NCBI GenBank assembly: GCA_900316245.1
Contig: ONCE01000003.1
Location: forward strand, 114,399 to 178,398
Length of the DNA: 64,000 bases
DNA from: an uncultured Bacteroidales bacterium
Lineage (GTDB): Bacteria > Bacteroidota > Bacteroidia > Bacteroidales > UBA932
Reading direction: 5' to 3'
In this document: one piece after another, positions 47,244 through 56,879 of the stretch
Layout: every line of letters begins with the position of its first letter
How positions within the stretch are numbered: position 1 is the first letter of the stretch
The notes under the pieces: generated by a model
The model's database searches: none
What the model was told of the DNA's origin: nothing
What the model saw: the letters and a program-made list of their open reading frames with translations, nothing else
Made by a program: the position numbers and the translations under genes

Positions 47244-50044
47244 TATCTGTAATATAATTGTTCTTCAGGTACAAGGGTAAAGTCCACTTCGTTCTCGGGA
47301 CACCAGTGCCAGACCAGGGCCTGTCCTTCGTAGTCTTCCAGGTATACCAGCCTGTAAGCGTGCATACCTTTGAGAAGCGGAATGCGGCCCATGGTGGTAA
47401 TGGCCGAATGGGAGCCGTCGTTGTTCACTACCAGCTGGCCGTCTATTTCCAGGATGGCGCCGTCATCACTGGTAAGGGCGAAACTCCAGATGCCGTCGGC
47501 AGGGATGTCGATGTAGCCGGTGAAGATATAGCCAAAATGGTCTTCGTCCGGGGCGCCGGCAATGGAAGGGCTCTTCATTACGCCACTCCCCTTCACGGGG
47601 CTTTTTTTCACATCGGCGGCCCAGGCGAACTCACCCTGGTGGTAGGTATAGCGGCAGCCGTTCTTGAGGGCGCCCACCTTGGCGGCCGGGAAATACTCGG
47701 CCTTGGTGGCCAGGGCGAAAGCCTCAGGAGAAGGCTTCATCCCCGCCTTGAAAGCCCGGGCACGGATAAGGGCCGAATGGTCCAGCTGGACAGGGCCCGT
47801 ATACAGGGGACTGTCCTGCGTGGGTTCGCTGCCGTCCAGGGTATAATGGATGGCGGCGCCTTCCGTGCGGCTGGAGAGGACCAGGTCCAGGGATTCCTTG
47901 AACAGGGACAGGCCTTCCGGCAGGGCGGGTGTGGAAACGACGGGCTCCTTGCTCAGGGAATAAGGGGCAGGAAGGGCATCCCTGCGGTGGTCCGGCCGCT
48001 TGGAAAGCGTGAAGGCCAGGGTACCGCCGGCCATAATTTCCTCATAGGTGATGTAGTTGCGGTCCAGGGACTGGCCGTTGAGTTTCACTCCGGACACAAA
48101 CTTCCAGTTGGGATAGTCGGCCGTGATGGTCAGGGTTTTCCCATTACCTAACGAAAGAGTGGCTTTCTTGAACAGAGGAGCCGCCAGGACATATTCTCCG
48201 CTGGCGGGGCAGGCGGGATAGATACCCAGGGAGGAGAGAACGTACCAGGCACTCATCTGGCCGCAGTCTTCGTTGCCGCAGACGCCTTCGGGAGTGGTAT
48301 CGTACATTTCTTCCAGCAGGGAGCGGACGGTCTCCTGGCTGCGGGACGGAGCGCCCAGCCAGTTATAGATCCAGGCCATATGGTGGCTGGGCTCGTTGCC
48401 GTGGGCATACTGACCCATCAGGCCGGTGATGTCCGAAACCTTCACTTTGTCACTGCGCTCCTGATAGGTAAAGAGGGAGTCCAGGGCCGCCAGCATGGGC
48501 TGGGTGCCGCCCATCAGGTCCGTATGGCCGGCTACGTCGTGCGGGACAAAGAAACGGGCCTGCCAGGGAATGGCTTCCGTATAATCGTACGTGGAGGCAA
48601 TGGGGTCGAAGGGCTCCACCCAGTTACCGTTGTGGTCCCTTCCGCGCATGAAGCCGGTGGTGGGATCAAAGACATTCTGGTAACGCAGGGAACGGGCGTA
48701 GTATGTGGCGGCTATATCGGCCTGGCCCAGACTCTCTGCCATACGGGCTATGCACCAGTCGTCGTAGGCCATCTCCAAGGTTTGGGAAACGGACTCGCGC
48801 ATAAGGTCCGAAGGAATGTAATCATACTTGTTGTAGAGGTCCGAGGTAATGCCCTTGTTCTTGTTGGAAGAAGCCACCATGGCGGCGAGGGCCTCGTTTC
48901 CGTCGTAGCCGCGGATACCGTGGAGCCAGGCATCGGCAATGACGGGAATGCTGTGGTAACCGATCATACAGCCGGTCTCCCCGTAGCCCAGGGGCCAGAT
49001 GGGAAGTTCTCCCCAACGGCGGTACATCTCCAGCATGCTATTGATCATATCATTGACCAGGGTGGGGTTCAGCAGGGTCTGCAACGGGTTCCAGCTACGG
49101 AAGGTATCCCACAGCGAAAGGGTGGAATAGAAGGGTCTGGGACTGGTGAAATCGGCAATGTTGTTGGGCTCCACGAAAGTGTGGTAGAAACAGGTGTAAA
49201 ACTGCTCCACGGGACCGCCTTCTACGGTAATACGCCCGAGGGCCTCATTCCAGGCCCTGGTAGCCTGACCCAGGACGGCATTGAAGTTCTTTCCGTCCGT
49301 TTCCGCCACGCGGTTGGTCCTGGCTTCCTCTATACCGGTATAGGACAGGCCCACCCAGACGGTGAGTTCCGACAGGTCTTCCGGGAAAGTGAGCAGGAGT
49401 TCTCCGGGGGCCACTTCTTCGGCCTCCTCGAATTCCTCGGAGAAGGCGGCGTTGAGATAAATGGCTCTGCCCTGCACCCATCCGTTTACCAGGCGCTTGC
49501 CGCTTACCTCGTCGTCATCTTCTTCCTTGAACCAGGCTTCGACGGCCACATTGCCGTTTCCGATGCAGTGGTTGGCATTGAGCAGCAGGCGGCGCTTCCC
49601 TTCTGCGGTAAACGTGTAACGGTGCACGCCCACGTGCGGGGCAGCGGTAAGCTCCACCGTCACCTCAGGGGTTACCACCTTGTAATAACCGGGACGGGCC
49701 TCCTCCATTTCGTGGTCCAGCGGGAGGGGCTTGATATCCTCCACGCCGGGGGTAAAGAGAAAATCTCCCAGGTCTGCGCAGCCCGTACCGGAAAGATGCG
49801 TATGGCTGAAACCCAGGATGGAGGTATCGGAATAGTGGTAGCCGGAGCAGCCGTCCCATCCGTAAGTGCGGGTATCCGGGCTCAGCTGGACCAGGCCGAA
49901 GGGCGTGGTGGCACCGGGATACGTATGACCATGGAAGCCGGTACCGTTGAAGACATTCGCCGATTCGAGGGCCGAAGGGGACGTCTGCCGGGCGCAGGCG
50001 ACCGTGACGGCCAACAAGATGATAAACAGCTGGTTAAGTCTCAT
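47243..50044 (-). CDS. GH92 alpha-mannosidase lipoprotein with CHB_HEX and PA14-like tail
   Basis: This 933-residue exported protein has lipobox-like VAC (C17). The GH92 core has NVFNGTGFHGHTYPGATTPFG, QYAHGNEPSHH and GNEDCGQMSAWYV, the family's conserved acidic motifs. It is followed by a CHB_HEX_C-like domain (AAIHYTLDGSEPTQDSPLY) and a PA14-like module (GCRYTYHQGEF, EDHFGYIFTGYIDI, TSDDGAILEIDG). It parallels the 17167 gene domain for domain but is clearly diverged in the core, so linkage preference may differ. It is the first gene of operon B, behind the promoter at 50092-50123. Confidence 0.93.
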   Translation of the reverse strand: MRLNQLFIILLAVTVACARQTSPSALESANVFNGTGFHGHTYPGATTPFGLVQLSPDTRTYGWDGCSGYHYSDTSILGFSHTHLSGTGCADLGDFLFTPGVEDIKPLPLDHEMEEARPGYYKVVTPEVTVELTAAPHVGVHRYTFTAEGKRRLLLNANHCIGNGNVAVEAWFKEEDDDEVSGKRLVNGWVQGRAIYLNAAFSEEFEEAEEVAPGELLLTFPEDLSELTVWVGLSYTGIEEARTNRVAETDGKNFNAVLGQATRAWNEALGRITVEGGPVEQFYTCFYHTFVEPNNIADFTSPRPFYSTLSLWDTFRSWNPLQTLLNPTLVNDMINSMLEMYRRWGELPIWPLGYGETGCMIGYHSIPVIADAWLHGIRGYDGNEALAAMVASSNKNKGITSDLYNKYDYIPSDLMRESVSQTLEMAYDDWCIARMAESLGQADIAATYYARSLRYQNVFDPTTGFMRGRDHNGNWVEPFDPIASTYDYTEAIPWQARFFVPHDVAGHTDLMGGTQPMLAALDSLFTYQERSDKVKVSDITGLMGQYAHGNEPSHHMAWIYNWLGAPSRSQETVRSLLEEMYDTTPEGVCGNEDCGQMSAWYVLSSLGIYPACPASGEYVLAAPLFKKATLSLGNGKTLTITADYPNWKFVSGVKLNGQSLDRNYITYEEIMAGGTLAFTLSKRPDHRRDALPAPYSLSKEPVVSTPALPEGLSLFKESLDLVLSSRTEGAAIHYTLDGSEPTQDSPLYTGPVQLDHSALIRARAFKAGMKPSPEAFALATKAEYFPAAKVGALKNGCRYTYHQGEFAWAADVKKSPVKGSGVMKSPSIAGAPDEDHFGYIFTGYIDIPADGIWSFALTSDDGAILEIDGQLVVNNDGSHSAITTMGRIPLLKGMHAYRLVYLEDYEGQALVWHWCPENEVDFTLVPEEQLYYR

Positions 50045-50091
50045 TTGTATAGGAATAACTTTAATAATTGGCCAGGCATAGTGTTATTTCA

Positions 50092-50123
50092 CAAATTTAA
50101 CAAAAAAACACGCAAAAATCAAA
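50092..50123 (-). promoter_or_regulatory. Promoter for operon B
   Basis: On the minus strand an exact TTTG (50123-50120), a 20 bp spacer and an exact -7 TAAATTTG (50099-50092) precede the GH92 start at 50044 by about 47 nt. This is the best-formed promoter in the window. Confidence 0.75.
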
Positions 50124-50140
50124 AGGTTTTTTCTTACAGA

Positions 50141-50170
50141 AAAAAAGGGCGGAGCCTTGCGGCTTCGCCC
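50141..50170 (-). terminator. Intrinsic terminator of operon A
   Basis: The arms 50147-50156 and 50161-50170 pair over 10 bp with one G-T position around a TTGC loop. On the minus strand the stem is followed by six T residues (AAAAAA at 50141-50146). It lies 31 nt past the stop of the beta-helix lipoprotein and just upstream of the operon B promoter, so susCD and the enzyme operon are separate transcripts. Confidence 0.88.
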
Positions 50171-50200
50171 TGATGAAATTCTTCGTTTAAGCTAAAGATT

Positions 50201-51889
50201 CTACTGGACCTGATAGCAGCCCATGTTGATCTTACCATCTACGACACGGTTCTTACCCAGGAGGTCTTTACCGTAGTCTTTCATGATCTTGGCCACATCG
50301 TCGCTGTAGTCACCGTTGAGGGCGTCTCCCTTGGGCATGTAGTCGCCCTTGGCAGGATCAGCGAAGATGGTGGTAAGGTCGAAGCCCACCTTGGGAATGA
50401 TGTTGCCCTTCTCGGCATCCGGTTCGGGTTTGCCGTCACCGTAGATACCACCCTCGATGATGTTGCTGCGCACCACGCAGTCTTCACGCACCACGCAGTC
50501 CAGCTTGGCCTGGTAGGCCTGGCGGTAGAACACGTCGGGGTTGTCCTTGATGGCGGAGAGATTACCGGCCACGATATTGTTCACCATGAACATCTTGATC
50601 TGCTCACGGGTCTGGATGCAGAACCAGGGGCTTCCATCATTCTCATCGTAGTTCTTGTTAGCGGTGATGGTGTTGTTGATCATGTACATCTCAACATTCT
50701 TGTAGATCATCACGGCAGCGCAGTAACCGTCGAACTTCTTGGCGAAGTTGCCGGTGATGAGGTTGTTGATCAGGTAAACCTTCTGGTTAGCCTCGCCGTC
50801 GAAGCAGAAGCCACCGGCGTGGTGACCCGTGCTCACGTTGTCCTTGATAATGCTGTTCTTGACGATGCAGGTACCATCTACGCCTTCTGCGGTGAGCAGG
50901 GCGCCACCACGGTTGGTGGAGGTGTTGTCGTGAATGTAGCAGTTGTCTACGATCACGTCGCCGCATACATAGATGCCGCCGCCCTTGTTCACGATATCGT
51001 TGGCGTAGCCGTTACGCAGCTCGAAGTTGGAGATGGTAGCCGGGCTCTCGAGGGGTTCTTTCACCTTGGTCTGGGGGTTGAAGCCCACGAATACGCAGTT
51101 CACGGTATTGTTACCGTCGATGACGGACTTCTTGTCCACGTTCTGCTCCGTAAAGCCATTCTCCCAACCACCGGAAACGGTCACATCGGCCTTGAGGCAT
51201 ACTCCGCCAGGGAATACGGCACCGGCAGCGACACGCACCTCAGAATAGGCGGGAGCGCTGTTGATGGCAGCCTGGAGGTCTTCACCCTGGGCCACAACGA
51301 TGGGCTTGATGAAGCCGAAGGGCTTGTCGCTTTCCACCTTCATACCCTCCAGGGACTCAACATAACCCCAGATGTAGTACATGGTGTTCTTTTCCAGATT
51401 GGAAAGGGTGATCTTGTTCTTTCCGGCCACCAGGGCGGTGGTACCGGACTGCTTGGTAGCTTTGGACTTGTCGTTCTCCTTGCTGAAGAGGACACCCCAA
51501 CCGGCATAGTCATCCAGGTTGGACGTATTCACATCCACGGCAATGGTGGCATAGTCGTCACCAAATGCGGCAACGGAAAGTGCGAGAGCAGCGTCCAGAT
51601 CCTGCGTCTTCTGGCTGATGACGCAGACACCGCCACCGGCGATGGGGAACTCGGCGCGACGCACCAGGCCCGTGGTGTTGAGCTTGGTGGTGAAAGTGGC
51701 CGTAGTGCCGGACTGGGTCATGGTGATCCAGGAGGCATTGATGGGAGTCAGGTTACCGGGAACGGTCATCGTGAAGGTAGAGGGCTTGTAGTCCACTACC
51801 TTACGATACGGGTTGGCTTCTTCCTTCACCTTTCCACAGGAAACAGCGAGAAGGGCCACGCCCAAGATAGCAAATAATATCTTTTTCAT
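50201..51889 (-). CDS. Surface lipoprotein with Fn3-like and parallel beta-helix (pectate-lyase-like) domains
   Basis: This 562-residue protein has lipobox AVSC (C18). The N-terminal 200 residues hold beta-sandwich (Fn3-like) sequence, for example ITLSNLEKNTMYYIWGYVES. Then EDLQAAINSAPAYSEVRVAAG and a run of beta-helix coils rich in Asn/Gly/Val (NFELRNGYAND, DNCYIHDNTSTNRGGALL, NSIIKDNVSTGHHAGGF) extend to about residue 480. The fold resembles polysaccharide lyase or choice-of-anchor surface proteins, but no canonical lyase catalytic triad is recognisable. Following susD by 21 bp, it is in the usual position of a surface glycan-binding protein or first-cut enzyme for the system. Function is not proven. 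Confidence 0.72.
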   Translation of the reverse strand: MKKILFAILGVALLAVSCGKVKEEANPYRKVVDYKPSTFTMTVPGNLTPINASWITMTQSGTTATFTTKLNTTGLVRRAEFPIAGGGVCVISQKTQDLDAALALSVAAFGDDYATIAVDVNTSNLDDYAGWGVLFSKENDKSKATKQSGTTALVAGKNKITLSNLEKNTMYYIWGYVESLEGMKVESDKPFGFIKPIVVAQGEDLQAAINSAPAYSEVRVAAGAVFPGGVCLKADVTVSGGWENGFTEQNVDKKSVIDGNNTVNCVFVGFNPQTKVKEPLESPATISNFELRNGYANDIVNKGGGIYVCGDVIVDNCYIHDNTSTNRGGALLTAEGVDGTCIVKNSIIKDNVSTGHHAGGFCFDGEANQKVYLINNLITGNFAKKFDGYCAAVMIYKNVEMYMINNTITANKNYDENDGSPWFCIQTREQIKMFMVNNIVAGNLSAIKDNPDVFYRQAYQAKLDCVVREDCVVRSNIIEGGIYGDGKPEPDAEKGNIIPKVGFDLTTIFADPAKGDYMPKGDALNGDYSDDVAKIMKDYGKDLLGKNRVVDGKINMGCYQVQ

Positions 51890-51910
51890 AATGATCTCTG
51901 TTCTGAAAGA

Positions 51911-53560
51911 TTACTGCCAAGCCGGTACATTCTTGAGGGCGCCGGCGCTCTTGTTAATCTGCTCGGAAGGATAAGGGAAGGTCATGTACTTGTCGCTCCA
52001 ATGCTTCTCCGGAGTCTTGTAGTCCTCGTAAGCACCTACGGTAGGAACACCGGCGGGGTCTGCACGGTCTACATAGTGACGGGCACGGGGATGGGCGTTG
52101 AGTTCGGCCACGGCAAGAGCCTTGATGGCATCGGCACCGGAATAAGCCCAGCGCTTGCAGTCAGCGGCATGGTCGGCGGCCAGCTCGAAGGCCAGCTCGC
52201 AGCGACGCTCGTGGTAGAGGTCGGCCCAGGTGGCGTTGCCGGGGAGAGGAGACAGGTGAGAGCGGGTGCGGATACGGTTGATATCGGAAGCAGCCTTTCC
52301 GGCTTCACCGGCTACGAGGTAAGCCTCGGCACGGAGCAGCAGGCAGTCTGCAAAGCGGACGATGGGCCAGTTGATGCGGGTGGTGGGCCAGTCACCATTG
52401 GGGTTCACAAGACCGGAGCCCGTAGGATCTGCGGGAGCGAAGGCCTGCATGAACTTGTAGATGGCAAAACCGGATTCCACATCGGAGGTGGACCAGAACT
52501 TGCGGGTTTCACCGAAGAACGGGAACTCGTCGCCGTATTCCAGGATGGAAGCCTTGAGACGCTCGTTGCCGGCGCCGTCCTTCAGCATTTCCTCGTAGAT
52601 ATCGTAGGAGGGTTTGAACTGGCCCCAGCCATTGAACTTACCCCAGCCCTTGTTCTCCAGCAAAACGCCGGTGATTTCAACACCACCGCCGTCGGTGCCG
52701 CCGTCAGAAGGCCAGCCCCAGCAGTATTCAACGGTCCAGAACTTGGCATAGTCGGGGGCAAAGAGGTCTGCAAACTTGGGAGCCAGGTCACGGCCATATT
52801 CGCTTTCCAAGCGGTTTACGCAAGTGATCACATTGGGCCACTGGGTCTTGTCCCAGGTTGCCCAGTAGGCATACGTCTTGGCCATGAGGGCAGCGCAGGC
52901 AGCCTTGTGGACACGGCCACGGTCTGCAGCGCTGTATTCCTCAAACTTGGGGACTAGGGCCTCAGCCTTCTCCAGGTCGGAGACGATGTACTTATAGTCG
53001 TCCATCACAGTGGCCTGCTGGGCAGGAATCTCGTTGTTGTATCCACCTTCCACATCTTCGTACGCCACGAAGGGAACGCCCAGGTCCTTGGTACCGTAAC
53101 GGTAGGCAATGAGGAAGTGCCAGTAGGCGCGGAGGAAATAAGCCTCGCCCAGGCTGCGGGTTTCAATAGCGGTAAGAGAAGTCTCGTCCGCCTTGAGGAG
53201 GAGCTGCTGGATGACCCAGTTGCAACGGTTCATACCTTCTTTGTAGGCTTTCTCAAAGACACCGCGAAGAGGGCTCTCGTCACCGGTATAGTTAAGGGTG
53301 GCCAGCGTAGGATAGCTGCGGGTACGGCCCCACACGATATCGTTGGCGCAAGCCTGCTCCCAATAGATTTCACGGCCCAGTACGGCTTCCTGAGGAAGGC
53401 GGGCATAGCAGCCGTCCACGGCGTCAATGGCCTGCTGGTCGTTCTGGAAGAACTGGTCCTGGGTAGGATAACCCTGAGTCTGGACATCCAGGAACTTTTC
53501 GCAGGATGCTGCGCTCAGAGCGCCAAGGGCAATAGCAGTGATAACAATATACTTTTTCAT
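51911..53560 (-). CDS. SusD/RagB-family starch-binding-type lipoprotein
   Basis: I use the ATG at 53560 (MKKYIVITAI); an alternative two codons upstream cannot be excluded. The 549-residue protein has a lipobox AASC (C20). It has the SusD alpha-helical TPR scaffold: FLDVQTQGYPTQDQFFQND at the N-terminus, AYFLRAYWHFLIAYRYG, RFADCLLLRAEAYLVAG and the RRCELAFE motif. SusD proteins cap the SusC channel at the cell surface and deliver glycans to it. It follows susC by 13 bp. Ligand specificity cannot be read from sequence. Confidence 0.95.
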   Translation of the reverse strand: MKKYIVITAIALGALSAASCEKFLDVQTQGYPTQDQFFQNDQQAIDAVDGCYARLPQEAVLGREIYWEQACANDIVWGRTRSYPTLATLNYTGDESPLRGVFEKAYKEGMNRCNWVIQQLLLKADETSLTAIETRSLGEAYFLRAYWHFLIAYRYGTKDLGVPFVAYEDVEGGYNNEIPAQQATVMDDYKYIVSDLEKAEALVPKFEEYSAADRGRVHKAACAALMAKTYAYWATWDKTQWPNVITCVNRLESEYGRDLAPKFADLFAPDYAKFWTVEYCWGWPSDGGTDGGGVEITGVLLENKGWGKFNGWGQFKPSYDIYEEMLKDGAGNERLKASILEYGDEFPFFGETRKFWSTSDVESGFAIYKFMQAFAPADPTGSGLVNPNGDWPTTRINWPIVRFADCLLLRAEAYLVAGEAGKAASDINRIRTRSHLSPLPGNATWADLYHERRCELAFELAADHAADCKRWAYSGADAIKALAVAELNAHPRARHYVDRADPAGVPTVGAYEDYKTPEKHWSDKYMTFPYPSEQINKSAGALKNVPAWQ

Positions 53561-53573
53561 AATCATGCTCGTA

Positions 53574-56500
53574 TTAGTAGGTCAGTTTTACACCAAAGGC
53601 GAATACGCGGGAAACCGGGTACATGAGGCCGTCCCAGCCGCCCACTTCGGGATCCATACCGGAGTACTTGGTGATGGTAAGAAGGTTCTCACCGCTGAAG
53701 TACACGTTCAGGGAGCTTCCGCGATCGTTGAAGTGCTTGCACTTGCGAAGGAGGGAGGTGAAGTCGTAGCCGATGGTTACGTTCTTGAGACGGAGATAGG
53801 AACCGTCCTCGATGTACCAGTCGGAAGGAGTGGAGAAGTTACCGTTGGGGTCGTTCTTGCTCAGACGAGGGATGGAGGAACCGGTGTTGGTGGGGCTCCA
53901 GGCATTCAGGATCTCCACGCTGCGGTTGAAGTTACCTTCCACATCGCCCAGGATCATCTGCTTACCCACATAGGCAATCTTGTTGCCGGCAACACCCTGC
54001 CACATCATGGAGAAGTTGAAGTTCTTGTAGTTGAAGCCAGCGCTCAGGGCAAAGGTGTACTTGGGCATGGCGGAACCTACATACTGACGGTCGTTGTCGT
54101 CAATCTTGCCGTCACCGTTGGCATCCACAAAGCGGAGGTCACCGGCCTGGGCAGCGGGCTGGATGAGCTTACCGTCCTTCACGTGGTCGTAAACGTCTTC
54201 TTCGCTCTGGAAGATGCCGTCGGTCTTGATCACATAGAAGGAATTCAAAGGCTGGCCGGCCTCGGACTGATAGATCCAGGGCATCATACGGAAGTCTCCG
54301 CCGCCGGTCCACTTACCGGCGTTGCCATCCTCGTCCAGAACGCCGGTGGAAATCACCGCGTTGTGGTTGTAAGCGAAGTTACCCGTTACATAGTAGTTGA
54401 AATCCTTACCGATCTTGTCTTTCCAGTTGGCCAGGAACTCGACACCGGTGTTGCGGATTTCACCCTGGTTCACCTTCATGGCATCCAGGCCGATGGTCTG
54501 GGGCCAGCCCATGGTCTGGTCCTGGATCAGGTTGAACGTGCGCTTGTTGTAGTAGTCAACGGACAGGGAGAGGCGGTCGCGGAAGAGATCCACGTCAATA
54601 CCACCATCAAACTGCTCGGAGGTTTCCCAGGTCAGAAGCTGGTTCACAGCCTTCTGGGGGAACCAGAAAGTACCATACTGGGCACCGGTTTCCACACCGT
54701 AGATAGCAGACTCATTCCAGTTGCTGCTGCTCAGGTTGGCGCTCTTGTAGTTGAGGCCGATGGAACCCAGGTTACCTACGCGACCCCAGGAAGCACGGAG
54801 CTTGAGGAGGCTGATGGCGTCGGTCTGGGGGAAGAAAGGCTCGCTGGAAATCTTCCAGGCACCGGTCACGGCCGGGAAGTCACCCTTGTTGTGACCCTTG
54901 GGCAGGCGGCCGGCATAGTCACGGCGCCAGGATGCGGTCACAAAGTAGCGGTCGTCATAGCTGTAGGAGCCACGGGCAATGAAAGCCACGTTGGCATCGT
55001 CACCGGTGTACCAGTCACCCTTGGTGTCGTTGTCACCCGCGGTAACGGTACCGGCGAAGGCGATATACTGGAGAGCTTCGGATTCATCCTCGAAGTCTTT
55101 ACCCACGAGGGAGAAGCCGCGGCCCCAGGAACGGTTGGCCGTAGTAGAGAGGAGAGCGCCCACCGTGTGCTTGCCGAAGGTACGGTCAAAGGTGAGGGTG
55201 TTTTCCGTGCGCCACTCTTCGTCGCGGCTGGTGATCCACTTGAGCTTGTTGTCCAGAGCGGGCTTACCAATCTCGGGACGCTTGGGATTGAAGTTCTTGT
55301 ACAGCCACTGGGAGTTGTTGTAGGTGAACTTGGAATTGAACTTGAGACCCTTCACGATGTTGGCAATCTCAAGGCCCGTGGTGGTCCAGAACTTGGTGGT
55401 GTGGTCATAACGGGTATCGGCCAGCAGGAGGCGGAGCGGGTTGATGGCATCACCGTGGATATCGGCAAAGTTGCTGCCGTACTTGGCAATGTAGGCGGGA
55501 TCCTCGGTCACGGTACCGCCGTAAGAACCGGCGTAAGGACCGGCAGTAGCATAGGCTTCTGCACTCTGAGGCATGTAGATAGCGGAAAGGATGGAACCGC
55601 TGTAAGCGCTGCTGGTGTTGGTACCGCGGCTGCTCACGTCACCGTAGGAGAGGTCCTCCGTGATCTTGATGTACTTGTTCAGCTGGTACTCTCCGTTGTA
55701 GCGGACACCCAGCTCTTTCTTGAACGTACCCACCAGGACACCGGGGTTGTCCTGATAGCTGAAGGTCAGACGGCTCTTGAGCTTGTCGCTACCATAATTG
55801 AGGGTGAGACCATGACGCTGATAGAAAGCCGTGCGGAAGATCTCATCCATCCAGTTGGTGCGGGTGGTTCCCACCCAGGGGTTCACGTTGGTATCCCAGC
55901 CGGTAGGCAGGGTAAGGCCGGCGTTGGCATAGGAGATCTTGCGCATCTCAATCTCCTGCTGAGCGTTCAGCGACTGGGGAAGATTGGAAGCCACATTGGC
56001 ACCAGTCACGAGATTGTACTCTACATGGATGCCCTGGGAGCCCTTCTTGGTGGTTACCAGGATAACGCCGCCGGCACCGGAAGTGGCACCGTAGATAGCG
56101 GCAGAGGCAGCGTCCTTCAAAACGACGATGCTCTCGATATCGTTCATGGAGGTGATGGGAGCGCCGGGAACGCCGTCTACTACCCACAGCACGGAGTCTC
56201 CGTTACGGGAGCCCTGGCCACGGATAATGACCTGGGGCGTGGAATCCGGAGAACCGCCGTTGGCAGAGATAGTCACGCCAGGGATCTGGCCCTGGAGCAT
56301 GCCCTCCGTGGAGGTAACCGGACGGGAGGCCAGCTCTTCGGCGTTGTTCACGATACCCACAGAAGCGGACAGGTCCTTCTTCTTGGTCTGGGCACCGTAA
56401 CCGAGGGCAACGGCTTCCTGAAGCATTTCAGCATCTTCCACGAGGACGATGTTGATGTTGGTGCGACCGTTCACGTTCACCTGTTGCGTGGCGTAGCCCA

Positions 56501-56723
56501 GGCAGGAGACTTCGAGAACAGCGTTGGACGGAACGGAAATGGTATAATTACCATCCAAGTCCGTAACGGCGTTGGCACTACCGGAGAGCACTACGGCACC
56601 AGCGACAGGTCCCATAGCGTCACTCACGGTTCCACGCACTGTCAGATTCTGGGCTTGCGCCGAGAAGGTTACCACCAGGCACATAAGTGCGGCGGCAAAA
56701 CCGAACAGTTTCTTGGAAATCAT
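53574..56723 (-). CDS. SusC/RagA-family TonB-dependent outer-membrane transporter
   Basis: This 1049-residue protein has a signal peptide (cleavage near FSAQAQ). A carboxypeptidase-D-regulatory-like domain (about 27-105, LTVRGTVSDAMGPVAGAVV) is followed by a plug domain (LQGQIPGVTI, VIIRGQGSRNGD, LWVVDGVPG) and a 22-strand barrel ending VFAFGVKLTY. There is no N-terminal STN domain, so no sign of direct anti-sigma signalling. It would import the oligosaccharides captured by SusD using TonB energy. It is the first gene of operon A behind the promoter at 56812-56843, with an unusually long (about 80 nt) AT-rich leader. Confidence 0.96.
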   Translation of the reverse strand: MISKKLFGFAAALMCLVVTFSAQAQNLTVRGTVSDAMGPVAGAVVLSGSANAVTDLDGNYTISVPSNAVLEVSCLGYATQQVNVNGRTNINIVLVEDAEMLQEAVALGYGAQTKKKDLSASVGIVNNAEELASRPVTSTEGMLQGQIPGVTISANGGSPDSTPQVIIRGQGSRNGDSVLWVVDGVPGAPITSMNDIESIVVLKDAASAAIYGATSGAGGVILVTTKKGSQGIHVEYNLVTGANVASNLPQSLNAQQEIEMRKISYANAGLTLPTGWDTNVNPWVGTTRTNWMDEIFRTAFYQRHGLTLNYGSDKLKSRLTFSYQDNPGVLVGTFKKELGVRYNGEYQLNKYIKITEDLSYGDVSSRGTNTSSAYSGSILSAIYMPQSAEAYATAGPYAGSYGGTVTEDPAYIAKYGSNFADIHGDAINPLRLLLADTRYDHTTKFWTTTGLEIANIVKGLKFNSKFTYNNSQWLYKNFNPKRPEIGKPALDNKLKWITSRDEEWRTENTLTFDRTFGKHTVGALLSTTANRSWGRGFSLVGKDFEDESEALQYIAFAGTVTAGDNDTKGDWYTGDDANVAFIARGSYSYDDRYFVTASWRRDYAGRLPKGHNKGDFPAVTGAWKISSEPFFPQTDAISLLKLRASWGRVGNLGSIGLNYKSANLSSSNWNESAIYGVETGAQYGTFWFPQKAVNQLLTWETSEQFDGGIDVDLFRDRLSLSVDYYNKRTFNLIQDQTMGWPQTIGLDAMKVNQGEIRNTGVEFLANWKDKIGKDFNYYVTGNFAYNHNAVISTGVLDEDGNAGKWTGGGDFRMMPWIYQSEAGQPLNSFYVIKTDGIFQSEEDVYDHVKDGKLIQPAAQAGDLRFVDANGDGKIDDNDRQYVGSAMPKYTFALSAGFNYKNFNFSMMWQGVAGNKIAYVGKQMILGDVEGNFNRSVEILNAWSPTNTGSSIPRLSKNDPNGNFSTPSDWYIEDGSYLRLKNVTIGYDFTSLLRKCKHFNDRGSSLNVYFSGENLLTITKYSGMDPEVGGWDGLMYPVSRVFAFGVKLTY

Positions 56724-56811
56724 AGTGGTTGGTTAAAATTAATAAAATAAGAAGTAATAAAAAGTTTTAATCTAGGTTTCGGTTTTAAGTTTTTAGTGCA
56801 AAAAGGAAAGA

Positions 56812-56843
56812 CAAAAATAGGCCAATTTGAACAAATACGCAAG
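56812..56843 (-). promoter_or_regulatory. Promoter for the susCD operon A
   Basis: On the minus strand CTTG (56843-56840), a 20 bp spacer and an exact -7 TATTTTTG (56819-56812) are present. Transcription would start about 80 nt before susC. The leader (56724-56805) is AT-rich, and I see no riboswitch-like fold in it. Confidence 0.6.
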
Positions 56844-56879
56844 GATTTAAACTAAAATCAAAAAGGGAAAAAGACTAAT

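Noticed and set aside
53538-56750. Plus-strand open frame of 1070 codons antisense to susC
   Set aside because: Shadow of the SusC gene; low-complexity Gly/Val/His composition, no motif and no promoter.
56724-56805. Riboswitch in the susC leader
   Set aside because: The leader is AT-rich and I could not find a stable fold or known aptamer core.
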